Below, piece after piece: positions 36,483 to 44,872 of a stretch of 64,000 bases of DNA. Both the position numbers and the translations under genes were made by a program. The notes beneath the pieces were generated by a model. The model had not been told where the DNA came from and made no database searches. It worked only from the letters and a program-made list of their open reading frames with translations. The stretch is from NCBI GenBank assembly GCA_937864465.1, contig CALMJU010000099.1, forward strand, positions 40,879 to 104,878, read 5' to 3'. The stretch's first letter is position 1; every line of letters begins with the position of its first letter. The DNA is from an uncultured Acidobacteriota bacterium. GTDB taxonomy: Bacteria; Acidobacteriota; Polarisedimenticolia; Polarisedimenticolales; JAIQFR01.

Positions 36483-36504
36483 GCGCGGGTCGCGAGGCGC
36501 GGCG

Positions 36505-36533
36505 TTCTCGCTCCGGTCCAGTTGGGCTATAGT
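36505..36533 (+). promoter_or_regulatory. promoter candidate for the multihaem cytochrome cluster
   Basis: TTCTCG (36505-36510), a 17-bp spacer and TATAGT (36528-36533), about 48 nt before the ATG of the 26-haem cytochrome. The -10 is good, the -35 poor. Confidence 0.4.
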
Positions 36534-36580
36534 CCGCACGCGCGCGGGCCGCGGCTGGGCGCCCGCGAGGCGGAGCCGGT

Positions 36581-38551
36581 ATGCGGGGCTCGAGGTCCAT
36601 GCGCTGCGTGCTCCTGCTCGCCGCCCTGGCGGGGACGGCCCTCGTGGGCGGGGCGCCGGAGGCGCTCGCCGCCCCCCGGAGGACGTTCCAGAAGAAGCAG
36701 TGCCTCGACTGCCACCAGGAATTCGGGAAGCGCGTCGCGCAGCTCGCGAACGTCCATCCGGGGGTCCGGGAAGCCCGGTGCGAGGATTGCCACCTCCGCC
36801 ACGGGATCGTCCCGAAGCTGATCCTCAAGCAGGAGGGGGGCGCCCTCTGCCTCTCCTGTCACGACCGGACGCGGCTCGGTCTCGAAAGGCCCGAGGTCCA
36901 CGAGCCCCTCTCGATCGGGCGGTGCACGGCGTGCCACGACCCGCACGGGTCGAACCGTGCCCGCCTCCTGCGGCAGGAGGGGAACGAGGGGTGCCACGCG
37001 TGCCACGAGCGGGGGCCGTTCGAGCGCTCCGTCGTCCACGCCGTCCTGCGGTCCGGCGGCTGCGCGGCGTGCCACGTGGCCCACGCGTCCGACCAGCCCG
37101 CCCTCCTGACCGGGCCCAAGGGGCCCCTGTGCCTCTCGTGTCACGCTCCCGCGGAGGAAGGCTTCCGGAAGGCCCACGGCGGCTATCCGGTCGAGCGAGC
37201 GGACTGCTCGAGGTGCCACGACCCGCACTCGTCCGCCGGGCCGGGGCTGTTCAGGAGATCCGTGCACTCCCCGGTGGCCGACGTCTCGTGCGACGCGTGC
37301 CATGGGAGCGCGGACGGCGAGAATCCGTTCGCGGTGAACGCGGACGGCGGCGAGCTCTGCGCGGGATGCCACGATGCCTCCCCCGATTCTGCGGGCGCGG
37401 CCCGCCACCCGCCGTTCGAGGGGGGAATGTGCCTGTCGTGCCACGATCCCCACGCCTCCGACTTCGCGAAGCTGGCGGTCCGGGGCGGCAACGCGCTCTG
37501 CACGGACTGCCATCCGGACCAGGGGGCCGCGCGCGCCGCTTCCCACCCCGCCGTCACCGAAGGCGCCGGATGCCTCTCGTGTCACGGCGCGCACGGGGCG
37601 CGGACCGGGAAGCTGCTCCTCGCGAAGGAGGCGGACCTCTGCGCTGCCTGCCACCCCGCGGACCCGGCCGCGCAAACGGCGAAATCGGTCCACCCGCCGT
37701 TCGAGAGCGGGGAGTGCGGGGCCTGCCATGAGCCTCACGGCTCGGACTTCCGGAGCCTCCTCCGGGGCCGCGAGGACCGGATCTGCTACGCCTGCCACGG
37801 AGACGCGGAGGCGGCCTTCGCGAAGAGCACGGTGCACGGCCCGGTTCTCTCCGGCCAGTGCACCGCCTGCCACGGGGCGCACACGGCGCAGGGGGAGAAG
37901 CTCCTGAAGAAGGAGGGAGCCGCGGTGTGCGACGGCTGCCACGGCGACCTCCGGGCGGGTGAGACGGGCGGCTCGGGCCACGCGCCGTTCGAGAGCGGGG
38001 AATGTCTTTCCTGCCACGACCCGCACGCGTCCGGCCTGGCGGGAATGATCCGGGAGAGGCAGGACGCGCTCTGCGCCCAGTGCCACCCGGATGTTCCCTC
38101 GGCGCTGGAATCGGCCAGGAGCCGTCACCGGCCGGTCCAGGAGGGAGAGTGCACGAAGTGCCACCACCCGCATCGTGCGAAGCTCGCCGGCCTCCTCGTC
38201 GCTCCCCGGCCGCCCCTCTGCACCGCGTGCCACGCGGGACTGGGAGCCCGGCTGGAGAAGGAGCAGGTGCACGCTCCGGCCTCGGAGGATTGCGTGCAGT
38301 GCCACGCGCCCCATGCTTCGGCCGAGAAGTCGCTTCTCGCCAAGCCTGCGCTGGCGCTCTGCGGCGATTGCCACGATCTCGGGGAGGAAGAATTCTCGGC
38401 GGCCCACCTCGGCATACGGCCGGAAGCCATGCGCTGCACCGGCTGCCACTCGCCGCACGCGTCCCGGGATCCGAAGCTCTTCCGGAGCGAGCAGCACGCC
38501 CCCTTCGAGGGCCGCTCGTGCGAGGAGTGCCATGTCGTCGCGATGCGCTAG
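36581..38551 (+). CDS. 26-haem c-type cytochrome (doubled CXXCH repeats)
   Basis: A 656-residue exported protein (signal peptide about 1-31). I count 26 CXXCH motifs, about one per 25 residues, in a regular pattern: a CxxCHDPHxS half and a CxxCH half, separated by a short LL-containing segment and a VHxPxExGxC lead-in. His-Pro-His and other His near each motif can give bis-His ligation. Such proteins act as periplasmic or outer-membrane electron wires. No transmembrane helix or lipobox is seen. It heads a same-strand cluster with a second cytochrome 19 nt on, and probably transfers electrons toward the barrel and filament proteins downstream. Confidence 0.94.
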   Translation: MRGSRSMRCVLLLAALAGTALVGGAPEALAAPRRTFQKKQCLDCHQEFGKRVAQLANVHPGVREARCEDCHLRHGIVPKLILKQEGGALCLSCHDRTRLGLERPEVHEPLSIGRCTACHDPHGSNRARLLRQEGNEGCHACHERGPFERSVVHAVLRSGGCAACHVAHASDQPALLTGPKGPLCLSCHAPAEEGFRKAHGGYPVERADCSRCHDPHSSAGPGLFRRSVHSPVADVSCDACHGSADGENPFAVNADGGELCAGCHDASPDSAGAARHPPFEGGMCLSCHDPHASDFAKLAVRGGNALCTDCHPDQGAARAASHPAVTEGAGCLSCHGAHGARTGKLLLAKEADLCAACHPADPAAQTAKSVHPPFESGECGACHEPHGSDFRSLLRGREDRICYACHGDAEAAFAKSTVHGPVLSGQCTACHGAHTAQGEKLLKKEGAAVCDGCHGDLRAGETGGSGHAPFESGECLSCHDPHASGLAGMIRERQDALCAQCHPDVPSALESARSRHRPVQEGECTKCHHPHRAKLAGLLVAPRPPLCTACHAGLGARLEKEQVHAPASEDCVQCHAPHASAEKSLLAKPALALCGDCHDLGEEEFSAAHLGIRPEAMRCTGCHSPHASRDPKLFRSEQHAPFEGRSCEECHVVAMR

Positions 38552-38570
38552 GGAAGGGGCGGCGATCCCG

Positions 38571-39830
38571 ATGGACCGGGCCCTTCTGCTCTTGGCGCTG
38601 GCGCTCGGGTGGCCGGCCGTCGGCCGCGCCGCGGACGATGAGGCCTACCGGCTGAAGCCGGGTGCGAAGGGCAGGGTGTGCCTGACCTGCCACTCCGAGT
38701 TCGCGGAGGTGCTCGGGCGCCCGTCGGTCCACACGCCGGTGAAGGCCGGGGATTGCTCCGATTGCCACGATCCGCACGCGGCGGACCACGCCGACCTTCT
38801 CGCCGACGCGCCCGAGAAGGTCTGCCTCGCCTGCCACGGCGGCGTCGTTCCGGCGGGGGCGAAGAGCGTGCACCGCGTCGTCGGCGAGGGGGCCTGCGCC
38901 CGGTGCCACGACCCGCACGCGTCGGGCCACCCGAACCAGCTCCTCAAGGCGGGCGCCGATCTCTGCCTCGGTTGCCACGGGGACGTCGGGAAGGCGATCG
39001 AGACCGCCCGGTTCCGGCACGCGCCGGTGTCCCGGGGCTGTCTCGCGTGCCACGACCCGCACGCGTCCGGGACGGCGCCGTTCCTGCTGAAGAAGAGCGT
39101 GCCGGGGCTCTGCGTCGCCTGCCACAGAACGGACTTGCCGGCCTTCACGGCGGCGCACCTGGGCTACCCGGTGGGGAAGTCGAACTGCGGCTCGTGCCAC
39201 GATCCGCACGGGTCGAGCGTCCCCGGCATCCTGCGGGCGAATCCTCACGCGCCGATGGCCGGCGAGACGTGCGATGCCTGCCATCCCGGGCCCGACGCGG
39301 CCGCGCCGCTCGCGACGAAGCGGCAGGGCGTCGACCTGTGCCGCGATTGCCATTCCGACGTTCTCGACGAGGCGCTCTCGAGGAACCGGATCCACTGGCC
39401 GGTCGTGGACCGGCGGGGATGCCTGAACTGCCACGAGCCGCACGCGGCGCGGGTCGCCGGCCTGCTCTCCGGCGCTCCCGGGGACCTCTGCGGGGGATGC
39501 CACCGCGACGCGGTGGAACGCCAGGCGAAGTCGCGGGTCAAGCACCCTCCCGTGCAGAAAGGGGAGTGCGGCGCGTGCCACGAGCCCCACGCGGGGAACG
39601 AGGTCCACCTCCTCACGAAGCCGGAGGGAGAGCTCTGCGGCGCGTGCCACGACTGGGCGAGGCACTCGGCGCATCCGATGGGAGCGAAGGCGATCGATCC
39701 CCGGGACCGGAACCTGGAGGTCGGCTGTGGGAGCTGCCACCGGTCGCACGGCACCCCGTTCAAGGCGCTGAGCCACTTCGACCCCGACAGGGAGCTCTGC
39801 GTCCAGTGCCACGAGGGCCTCAAGAGGTGA
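38571..39830 (+). CDS. 16-haem c-type cytochrome (doubled CXXCH repeats)
   Basis: A 419-residue exported cytochrome (signal peptide about 1-20, ending VGRAA) with 16 CXXCH motifs at about 26 residues per haem. It has the same alternating unit as the 26-haem protein (CHDPHASG ... LLKAGADLCLGCH), so the two are paralogues of different repeat number. ATG 38571 gives a clean signal peptide; an earlier ATG at 38532 overlaps the upstream gene. The stop lies 4 nt before the NHL gene start, so they are one transcript. It could form the inside half of a barrel-embedded conduit. Confidence 0.94.
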   Translation: MDRALLLLALALGWPAVGRAADDEAYRLKPGAKGRVCLTCHSEFAEVLGRPSVHTPVKAGDCSDCHDPHAADHADLLADAPEKVCLACHGGVVPAGAKSVHRVVGEGACARCHDPHASGHPNQLLKAGADLCLGCHGDVGKAIETARFRHAPVSRGCLACHDPHASGTAPFLLKKSVPGLCVACHRTDLPAFTAAHLGYPVGKSNCGSCHDPHGSSVPGILRANPHAPMAGETCDACHPGPDAAAPLATKRQGVDLCRDCHSDVLDEALSRNRIHWPVVDRRGCLNCHEPHAARVAGLLSGAPGDLCGGCHRDAVERQAKSRVKHPPVQKGECGACHEPHAGNEVHLLTKPEGELCGACHDWARHSAHPMGAKAIDPRDRNLEVGCGSCHRSHGTPFKALSHFDPDRELCVQCHEGLKR

Positions 39831-39834
39831 GCGA

Positions 39835-40734
39835 ATGAGCGGGATCGGACGGTCCGGCATGGTGCTCGCGCTGGCCGTCGCCGCGGGGGCGGGGATCGCA
39901 GCGGAGGCGTTCCGTCTCCGCCCGGTCGGCGTGGCGTATGCGGACGGGAAGGGCACCGCGCTCCGGGCGCCCGAGGGCGTCGGCTGCGGCCCCGACGGCC
40001 TGCTCGCGGTCGCCGACACCGGGAACGGGCGCGTCGTCGTCTATGAGGTGCGGGACGAGGAGATCGTCCCGCGCACGGACTTCGCCCTCCCCGAGCTGCC
40101 GTACCCGCTTCGCGTTCGCGTGGAATCGAAAGGCGACCTCCTCGTGCTCGACGGACGGCTCCGGAAGGTCGGGAGAGTCTCGGCGAGGGGGGAGTTCCGC
40201 GGGTACGTCGAGCCGGCCGGGACGCAGGGGATCGCCGCGACGAGGGGCTTCAAGATCGACGGGCGCGGGGACGTGGCGCTCCTCGACGTCGCGGGGGCCC
40301 GGGTGCTCTTCCTCGGCGCCGACGGACGGCCGGGTCGCGAGATCCGGTTCCCCGACGCTTGCGGGTTCTTCTCGGACCTCGCCGTCGACGGCAAGGGGAC
40401 CGTGTTCCTGCTCGACGGCGTAGGGAGGCGGCTGTTCACGGCAGGGCCGGACGACAAGGCGGTGAGGCCGCGCCCGGCGGCGCTACCGGACGGCGTCGAC
40501 TTCGCCTCGTCGATCGAGGCCGACGGCGCCGGCCGCCTTTTCCTGGTCGACCAGAACGGCGGGGCCATCGTGATTCTCGATGCCGACGGCTCGATGCTCG
40601 GCAGGCAGTCGATGATGGGCTGGCGCGAGGGTCAGCTCCGATATCCGGCCTCGATCTGCCTCGATGGGAAGGGGTTGCTCTTCGTCGCGGACCGCGGCAA
40701 CAACCGGGTGCAGGCCTTTTCCGTCGGGCGGTAG
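39835..40734 (+). CDS. exported NHL-repeat beta-propeller protein (first)
   Basis: A 299-residue protein with a signal peptide (about 1-23) and NHL-type blades: CGPDGLLAVADTGNGRVVVYEV, IDGRGDVALLDVAGARVLFL, VDGKGTVFLLDGVGRRLF, LDGKGLLFVADRGNNRVQAFSV. Four to six blades predict a small propeller. NHL proteins recur beside nanowire and multihaem cytochrome genes in Geobacter, where their exact role is not settled; assembly or docking of the filament is a reasonable guess. It starts 4 nt after the 16-haem cytochrome stop. Confidence 0.88.
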   Translation: MSGIGRSGMVLALAVAAGAGIAAEAFRLRPVGVAYADGKGTALRAPEGVGCGPDGLLAVADTGNGRVVVYEVRDEEIVPRTDFALPELPYPLRVRVESKGDLLVLDGRLRKVGRVSARGEFRGYVEPAGTQGIAATRGFKIDGRGDVALLDVAGARVLFLGADGRPGREIRFPDACGFFSDLAVDGKGTVFLLDGVGRRLFTAGPDDKAVRPRPAALPDGVDFASSIEADGAGRLFLVDQNGGAIVILDADGSMLGRQSMMGWREGQLRYPASICLDGKGLLFVADRGNNRVQAFSVGR

Positions 40735-40887
40735 CCTCCTGTCGTCCTCTTTCCGTTCCGCCCGGGCAACGCCAGTTCGATGTGTAGAGGAATTCATCGA
40801 TTTCGGGTGTATTCTGGGTGGCGGGGACTACAGGGGGGACCTAAATTGCCAGGGGGTGGCATGCTCGTGTCGGCCCGAGGAGGACGA
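40735..40887 (+). other. AT-richer leader before the second NHL gene
   Basis: The 153-nt gap contains an AT-richer patch (about 40775-40815) with a possible -10 TATTCT at 40810-40815 but no good -35. G-rich runs (40840-40858) follow. I find no recognisable riboswitch core. Confidence 0.25.
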
Positions 40888-41865
40888 ATGGCTCGGCCCT
40901 GCCGGCGACCGAGGGGAGCGCGAGAGCGCGCGATCCGTCTGGCTGCGTCGGCGCTGGTCCTGGGCTCGATGCTCGGCGCCGCGGCCGCTGCGACGCCGAC
41001 GCCGCTCTTCGCGCTCTCGGACTTCGGGGGCGTCATCCCGTACAGCGCGATGGCGCGGATGTGCGCCGACCGCGAGCGGGACGAGGTGTACGTCCTGGAA
41101 TCGAACGTCGTGCGCGTGTTCAACGCGGCGGGGATGGAAGTGTACCGCTTCGGCCACGACGTCGAGCTGGGCTCCGCCCGCGACATCGCCGTGGACCGTT
41201 CCGGCGACATCTACCTGCTGTGCAATCCGACGGGCGCGATGGACGACCGCCGTTTCTTCCTCGCGCATTGCGACTACAGGGGCGAGTTCCTCGGCCGGAT
41301 CGAGGCGACGGGATTGCCGCCGAGCCTTCGGGACTTCTCGCCGAACGCGCTCGTCCTCGCCGGCGACCGCTTCCTCCTGGCCTCCGCCAGAGGTCTCGCG
41401 GCCGTCGAGCTCGGCCGGGACGGGCGGTTCGAGCGCGCGTGGGACCTGGCGGAGATCGCAGGCCTCGACGCGAAGCAGAGGGAGAGCGCGGAGCTGGGCG
41501 GGTTCTCCGCCGACGGGGAGGGGAATCTCCTCTTCACGATTCCGGTGCTCTTCCGGGCGTTCGTCGTGTCCGCGGACGGCACGGCGCGGGCCTTCGGCCG
41601 GTCCGGCTCCGGCGCCGGCATGTTCGGGATCACGGGCGGGATCGTCCGCGGCGACGGCGGGATGCTCTACGTGGCGGACCGGCTGCGAGGGGTCGTCATC
41701 GCGTTCCGGGAGGACCTGAGTTTCGCTGCGGAGTTCGGCGCGGGCCAGGGGCGCGACGCGTTCCTCGCCGGCCCGGCGAACGTTCTCGCGGGGGCGCGGG
41801 GCAAGATCTACGTGACGCAGACTCGCGGGCGCGGGATCTCCGTGTTCGCGCAGGGGCCGTCGTGA
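40888..41865 (+). CDS. exported NHL-repeat beta-propeller protein (second)
   Basis: A 325-residue protein with an Arg-rich n-region and hydrophobic signal segment (about 17-35, ending AAAAAT). Blades include CADRERDEVYVLESNVVRVFN, IAVDRSGDIYLLCNP, GGMLYVADRLRGVVIAF and ARGKIYVTQTRGRGISVF. It is a divergent relative of the first NHL protein. ATG 40888 is chosen over in-frame ATG 40861 because GGAGG lies 5 nt before it. It directly precedes the OmcS-like gene, the most suggestive placement for a filament-assembly or surface-anchoring partner. Confidence 0.85.
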   Translation: MARPCRRPRGARERAIRLAASALVLGSMLGAAAAATPTPLFALSDFGGVIPYSAMARMCADRERDEVYVLESNVVRVFNAAGMEVYRFGHDVELGSARDIAVDRSGDIYLLCNPTGAMDDRRFFLAHCDYRGEFLGRIEATGLPPSLRDFSPNALVLAGDRFLLASARGLAAVELGRDGRFERAWDLAEIAGLDAKQRESAELGGFSADGEGNLLFTIPVLFRAFVVSADGTARAFGRSGSGAGMFGITGGIVRGDGGMLYVADRLRGVVIAFREDLSFAAEFGAGQGRDAFLAGPANVLAGARGKIYVTQTRGRGISVFAQGPS

Positions 41866-41944
41866 AGACGGGTGCCGGTCCCCGATCGCGCGAAGACGGA
41901 CGCCGGATCCGGGGGCCCGGGCGGGGCATCGAGACGGGAAGAAA

Positions 41945-41961
41945 CCTCCCGCGTCGGGAGG
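41945..41961 (+). other. hairpin in the leader of the OmcS-like gene
   Basis: A perfect 7-bp inverted repeat CCTCCCG-CGT-CGGGAGG lies 77 nt before the OmcS-like ATG. No T-run follows, so it is not a terminator. It may stabilise or regulate the mRNA, or mark a processing site; the rest of 41866-42037 shows only a strong ribosome-binding site. Confidence 0.35.
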
Positions 41962-42037
41962 GCTCGACGGGAGGATGGATCGCGGGGCTCATGGGGCGAG
42001 GAGATTCGGGATGCCGGATCTCCGAGGAGGTGGGGAG

Positions 42038-43306
42038 ATGAACTCTTGCAGGATCCTGTTCGTCCTGGCGGCCGCGGCGGCGCTGTCGATCGCGCCCGCG
42101 GCGGCGTTCCACTCCGGCGGCGCGGCGGAGTGCGGAGGTTGCCATTCGATGCACGAGCCCGCGCCGGGCGGGGACTACCTGCTCACGCGCATCGACTCGA
42201 GCTCGATGTGCCTGTCGTGCCACGCGGCCGCCGACACGGCGCCCTCGCGCTACCACGTCATGACGTATCCGGTCCCGGGCTCGGGGCTGCCCCCGGTCGA
42301 GCAGACGCCGGGCGGGGACTTCGCGTGGCTCCTCAAGTCCTACACGTTCACCGTGCGGGGCACGACGCAGACCGAGCTCGGCCAGACGCACGGCCACAAC
42401 GTGATCGCGGCGGACTACGGGCTGACCGTGGACACCGACTTCGCGACCGCTCCGGGGGGGACGTACTCCTCGAGCGAGCTTGGCTGCCAGAGCTGCCACG
42501 ACCAGCACGGCAGGCTGCGCCGGCTCGGCGGCGACACGACCTACACGTTCGCGCACTCCGGCGCCCCGATCATCGGCTCGGGCTCCTACGACACGAGCGT
42601 GGTCCCGACCGACACGACGGCGGTGGGCGCGTACCGGCTGCTCCGAGGCGGCGTCCTCGGCAGCGTCGACGACGAGCAGCCCGGCGTGACGTACAGCAAC
42701 GTGTTCCTCGCCATCGTCCCGTCGACGTACAACCGGGTCGAGTCCGTGACGCAGACGCGCACCGCCTACGGCGCTGCGGGAACGGACACCGTGGGGAACT
42801 GGTGCGCGAGCTGCCACCCCGGCATGCACTCGAGCGGCAACTACGTGCACCCGGTCGACCAGAGCCTCGGGACGAACGTCGCGAACCACTACAACTCGTA
42901 CGTCAGCACGGGGGACATGACCGGCTCGTCGTCGACGTCGTTCCTCTCGCTCGTGCCGTTCTCGGAGGACACGGGCGACCTCGCCACGCTCAAGACCCAC
43001 GCGCTCATCACCGACGCCTATCTGGACGGACCGACGGCGACCGACAAGGTCACCTGCCTCTCGTGCCATCGCGCGCACGCCTCCGGATTCGTGGACGCGC
43101 TTCGGTGGAACTACGAATCCGATTTCCTCACCGTCGCCGATTCCGGCGGGACGCCGATCTGGCCGGGGATCGACAACGGCGCCGATGCGTCGTATCACAG
43201 GGGCCGGACCGAGCTGGAGATGCGGACCGCCTACTACAGCCGGCCCGCCACCCTGTTCGGCGCCTACCAGCGCGCGCTCTGCAACAAGTGCCACGGGAAG
43301 GACTGA
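42038..43306 (+). CDS. omcS: OmcS-like hexahaem nanowire cytochrome
   Basis: A 422-residue exported protein (signal peptide 1-23; mature FHSGG) with six CXXCH motifs (CGGCH, CLSCH, CQSCH, CASCH, CLSCH, CNKCH). It parallels Geobacter OmcS along its length as I recall that sequence: FHSGGxAECxGCHxMH, QTPGGDF, TAPGGTY, PSTYNR, TQTRxAYG, TCLSCHRAHASGF (here VTCLSCHRAHASGF) and the C-terminal PYQRALCNKCH-like ALCNKCHGKD. OmcS polymerises into micrometre-long, haem-chain filaments; haem 5 of one subunit is ligated by mature His16 of the next, and that His is conserved (precursor His39). The Shine-Dalgarno GAGGAGG (42024-42030) is near-perfect, and a terminator follows, consistent with high expression. 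Confidence 0.92.
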   Translation: MNSCRILFVLAAAAALSIAPAAAFHSGGAAECGGCHSMHEPAPGGDYLLTRIDSSSMCLSCHAAADTAPSRYHVMTYPVPGSGLPPVEQTPGGDFAWLLKSYTFTVRGTTQTELGQTHGHNVIAADYGLTVDTDFATAPGGTYSSSELGCQSCHDQHGRLRRLGGDTTYTFAHSGAPIIGSGSYDTSVVPTDTTAVGAYRLLRGGVLGSVDDEQPGVTYSNVFLAIVPSTYNRVESVTQTRTAYGAAGTDTVGNWCASCHPGMHSSGNYVHPVDQSLGTNVANHYNSYVSTGDMTGSSSTSFLSLVPFSEDTGDLATLKTHALITDAYLDGPTATDKVTCLSCHRAHASGFVDALRWNYESDFLTVADSGGTPIWPGIDNGADASYHRGRTELEMRTAYYSRPATLFGAYQRALCNKCHGKD

Positions 43307-43353
43307 CCAGCCCACGCCCGGAAGGAAGTCCGGATCGATCGTCCGACCGGAAG

Positions 43354-43386
43354 GGGGCCGGCCCCAGGGCCGGCCCCTCGTTCGTC
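43354..43386 (+). terminator. terminator after the OmcS-like gene
   Basis: Perfect inverted repeat GGGGCCGGCCC / GGGCCGGCCCC (43354-43364, 43367-43377) followed by TCGTTCGTCC. The T-run is interrupted, but the stem is very stable. It ends the cytochrome/NHL/OmcS-like transcript. Confidence 0.65.
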
Positions 43387-43395
43387 CGGGCGGCG

Positions 43396-43424
43396 TTGCC
43401 ATGGCGGGCGCGGTCGGATAGCCT
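43396..43424 (+). promoter_or_regulatory. promoter for the propeller-lipoprotein/barrel operon
   Basis: TTGCCA (43396-43401), a 17-bp spacer and TAGCCT (43419-43424), about 34 nt before the ATG at 43458 and just after the terminator, so a second transcription unit starts here. Confidence 0.5.
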
Positions 43425-43457
43425 AGCGCCCCCCGCGGCGGACTCCCGGAGATCCGG

Positions 43458-44864
43458 ATGGCGACGGGAAAGCTAGCGCGCACGCTCTGGATCGTCCTCG
43501 CCGGAACGGGTTGCGCCCTGAGACCGGCGGAGCCCCTGCCTCCGGCGCTCGAGGAAGGGTCGGTCTGGGTGTACCTCGCGCCGCTGCCGCGGGGCGCGGA
43601 CCGGCTGTCGGTCGAAGTCCGCGGCATCGCCGCGGTGAGCGAGGGGGGCGAGACCTCGCCGCTCCGCGTGACGCTCCGTCGGCTCGGGGGGGACGCGACC
43701 GCGCGGGAGCGGCTCGTCGCGTGGGGCGCCCTCCCGGCCGGCCGCTACGCCGGCCTCGATCTCGCGCTGCAGGAGGCCTCCGTGGTCGGGCCGGACGGCC
43801 CCTCGGCCCTGCGCGTGCCCGCGGGCCCGACCCGCGTGGACGCGCCGTTCGAGATCGGGCTGCGGACGGCCTCGGTGGTCGCGCTCTCGCTCGGGACGGG
43901 CGAGGCGATCGTTTCCGGCGACCGGTTCGAGCCGGCCTTCGGTGCGTCGGCGCCGCGGAAGCTCGCGACCGGGCTGACCGGCCTCGTGTCGAGCCGGATC
44001 GCCGGGACGGTGACCCTCTTCGACAAGGCCAGCCGGGCCGTCGGCGCGGTGATCCCGGTGGGTCCGGCCCCCCGCGGGATCGCGGTGGATTCGAGCCGGT
44101 TCCGCGCGTACGTGGCGGTTTCCGGGGCGGACGCCATCGAGGCCCTCGACGTTCCGACGGCGTCCCGCATCGACCGGCTCGCGCTGTCCGGCGGGGACCG
44201 GCCCACGGAGCTGGCGCTCACGCCGGACGGCAGGCGGTTGCTCGCCGTCGACTCCGGATCGAACACGCTGAGCGTGGTCGACGTCGGGTCGTTCGTGGAG
44301 GAGCGCCGCGTCCCGGTGGGGAACGAGCCGGCGTGGGTCGTTCCCGATCGAGCGGGACGCACGGCGTTCGTGCTCAACTCTCTGTCCGACTCGATCTCGG
44401 TCGTCGATCTCCTCTCCGACGCGCCTCCCCTCACGATCGCCGTCGAGTCGGAGCCGGTCTGCGCCGCGCTCGACCGGGACGGCGGCCGCCTCTACGTGGG
44501 ACACGGGACGTCTCCGTACCTGCTGGTCCTCGACACGGGATCCCTCTCCGTGCGGCAGCGCGTCTACGTCGGGCCGGGAACCACCGCGCTGGGCGTCGAC
44601 CGCAGGACGGACCGGATCTATCTCGCAAGGAGGAACACCGGCGTCGTCGAGGTGTACGACCCATCCTCCTTCCTCCCGGTGGATTTCATCCCGGTCGAGG
44701 GGGAGGTGGGGCACGTCGCGGTCGACCCGGAGGGGAACTCGCTGTTCCTCGCGCTGCCGGACGCGGGAGAGGTCGGCGTCGTCGCACTGACCTCCAAGCG
44801 CGCCGGAAGCGGCCTCGACGTCGGCCCGGGCCCTTGGCGCCTGGCCTTGATGGGCGGCGAGTAG
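43458..44864 (+). CDS. YVTN-type beta-propeller, putative lipoprotein
   Basis: A 468-residue exported protein. The N-terminus LWIVLAGTGCALRP gives a short hydrophobic signal ending at a Cys in a near-lipobox context, so a lipid anchor is likely but not certain. A beta-rich N-terminal domain (about 25-165) precedes a seven-bladed YVTN/YncE-like propeller (IAVDSSRFRAYVAVSGADAI, LALTPDGRRLLAVDSGSNTL, LYVGHGTSPYLLVLDTGSL). Extracellular propellers of this type bind proteins or glycans. The next gene starts 8 nt downstream, pairing it with the outer-membrane barrel; it may cap or anchor the conduit. Confidence 0.85.
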   Translation: MATGKLARTLWIVLAGTGCALRPAEPLPPALEEGSVWVYLAPLPRGADRLSVEVRGIAAVSEGGETSPLRVTLRRLGGDATARERLVAWGALPAGRYAGLDLALQEASVVGPDGPSALRVPAGPTRVDAPFEIGLRTASVVALSLGTGEAIVSGDRFEPAFGASAPRKLATGLTGLVSSRIAGTVTLFDKASRAVGAVIPVGPAPRGIAVDSSRFRAYVAVSGADAIEALDVPTASRIDRLALSGGDRPTELALTPDGRRLLAVDSGSNTLSVVDVGSFVEERRVPVGNEPAWVVPDRAGRTAFVLNSLSDSISVVDLLSDAPPLTIAVESEPVCAALDRDGGRLYVGHGTSPYLLVLDTGSLSVRQRVYVGPGTTALGVDRRTDRIYLARRNTGVVEVYDPSSFLPVDFIPVEGEVGHVAVDPEGNSLFLALPDAGEVGVVALTSKRAGSGLDVGPGPWRLALMGGE

Positions 44865-44872
44865 GACCGGCG

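Noticed and set aside
36900..39600. Recurring near-identical stretches such as TGCCACGACCCGCACG that resemble a spaced repeat array
   Set aside because: They are in frame with the CXXCHDPH units of the cytochromes, vary at wobble sites and have coding spacers; this is protein repetition, not CRISPR.
40856..40880. Sigma-54 promoter suggested by TGGCATGC near the second NHL gene
   Set aside because: The GC dinucleotide at the required spacing is absent.
40735..42037. Possible GEMM (cyclic dinucleotide) riboswitch before the NHL or OmcS-like gene, as in some Geobacter cytochrome leaders
   Set aside because: I could not find the conserved core or tetraloop-receptor segments in either leader; only a hairpin and a strong ribosome-binding site are visible.
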